The notes beneath the pieces were generated by a model, which was given only the letters and a program-made list of their open reading frames with translations, searched no databases and was not told where the DNA came from. A stretch of DNA of 5,222 nucleotides. Origin: Acidobacteriaceae bacterium. Lineage in GTDB: Bacteria > Acidobacteriota > Terriglobia > Terriglobales > Acidobacteriaceae. Positions 5,196-5,222 of this stretch are shown here, piece by piece (within the stretch, counting starts at the first letter, position 1; the number at the start of each line of letters is the position of its first letter). The DNA is taken from the NCBI GenBank assembly GCA_030838305.1, contig JAUTWY010000604.1, positions 1 to 5,222 of the forward strand, in the 5' to 3' direction. Made by a program: the position numbers and the translations under genes.

Positions 5196-5222
5196 TCACG
5201 ATCGCTTGCGATCCGGGACTCT
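5178..5222 (+). CDS. Possible start of the next operon gene (partial, frame uncertain)
   Basis: Two frames are open from a GTG to the right edge. GTG 5178 overlaps the btuF stop as GTGA, the same arrangement as the cobU-cbiA junction, and reads MSLIRESRSLAIRDS. GTG 5191, nine nt after the stop, reads MSHDRLRSGTL. Neither has a strong ribosome site. A BtuC-type permease would be the expected neighbour, but 11-15 residues cannot show this. The 14-bp inverted repeat GATCGCTTGCGATC (5200-5213) lies within it. Confidence 0.3.
   Translation, partial: MSLIRESRSLAIRDS

Overview
This window is the start of a cobalamin (vitamin B12) uptake and assembly locus from a Gram-negative-type bacterium. A secreted BtuF-type binding protein implies a periplasm. 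Moderate GC, overlapping genes with good Shine-Dalgarno sites and the family flavour of the proteins would suit Acidobacteriota or a similar phylum, but that placement is a guess from style, not a search.

Left part (1-1115): a MerR-family metal-type regulator runs leftward off the edge. Its promoter has the MerR signature: a 20-bp spacer filled by a near-perfect 22-bp dyad. About 900 bp without a convincing protein gene follow. Within them lies a clear remnant: the first 39 nt of a tRNA-Asp(GTC) gene, matching through the end of the anticodon loop and then breaking off. This looks like a scarred chromosomal junction.

Right part (1116-5222): first comes a BtuF-like corrinoid-binding protein without a signal peptide, on its own. 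It is followed by a strong sigma70-type promoter, a cobalamin riboswitch whose P1 helix can be traced, and an expression platform in which the anti-P1 and anti-SD segments lie side by side. This 280-nt leader opens an operon of cobU (cobinamide kinase/guanylyltransferase), cbiA/cobB (cobyrinic acid a,c-diamide synthase) and secreted btuF. The genes overlap by 4 nt each (GTGA, then ATGA), and a further gene probably begins at the right edge.

How it works together: BtuF should capture corrinoids in the periplasm for an ABC importer, probably encoded further right. CbiA amidates the corrin ring and CobU activates the aminopropanol arm for nucleotide-loop assembly. When B12 is plentiful the riboswitch should hide the cobU ribosome site and, through translational coupling, lower the whole operon. 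The signal-less BtuF homologue upstream is outside riboswitch control. Nothing here is clearly a wholly new system. The points most worth a second look are the tRNA scar, the predicted riboswitch switching mechanism, the cytosolic BtuF-like protein and the compact MerR promoter.
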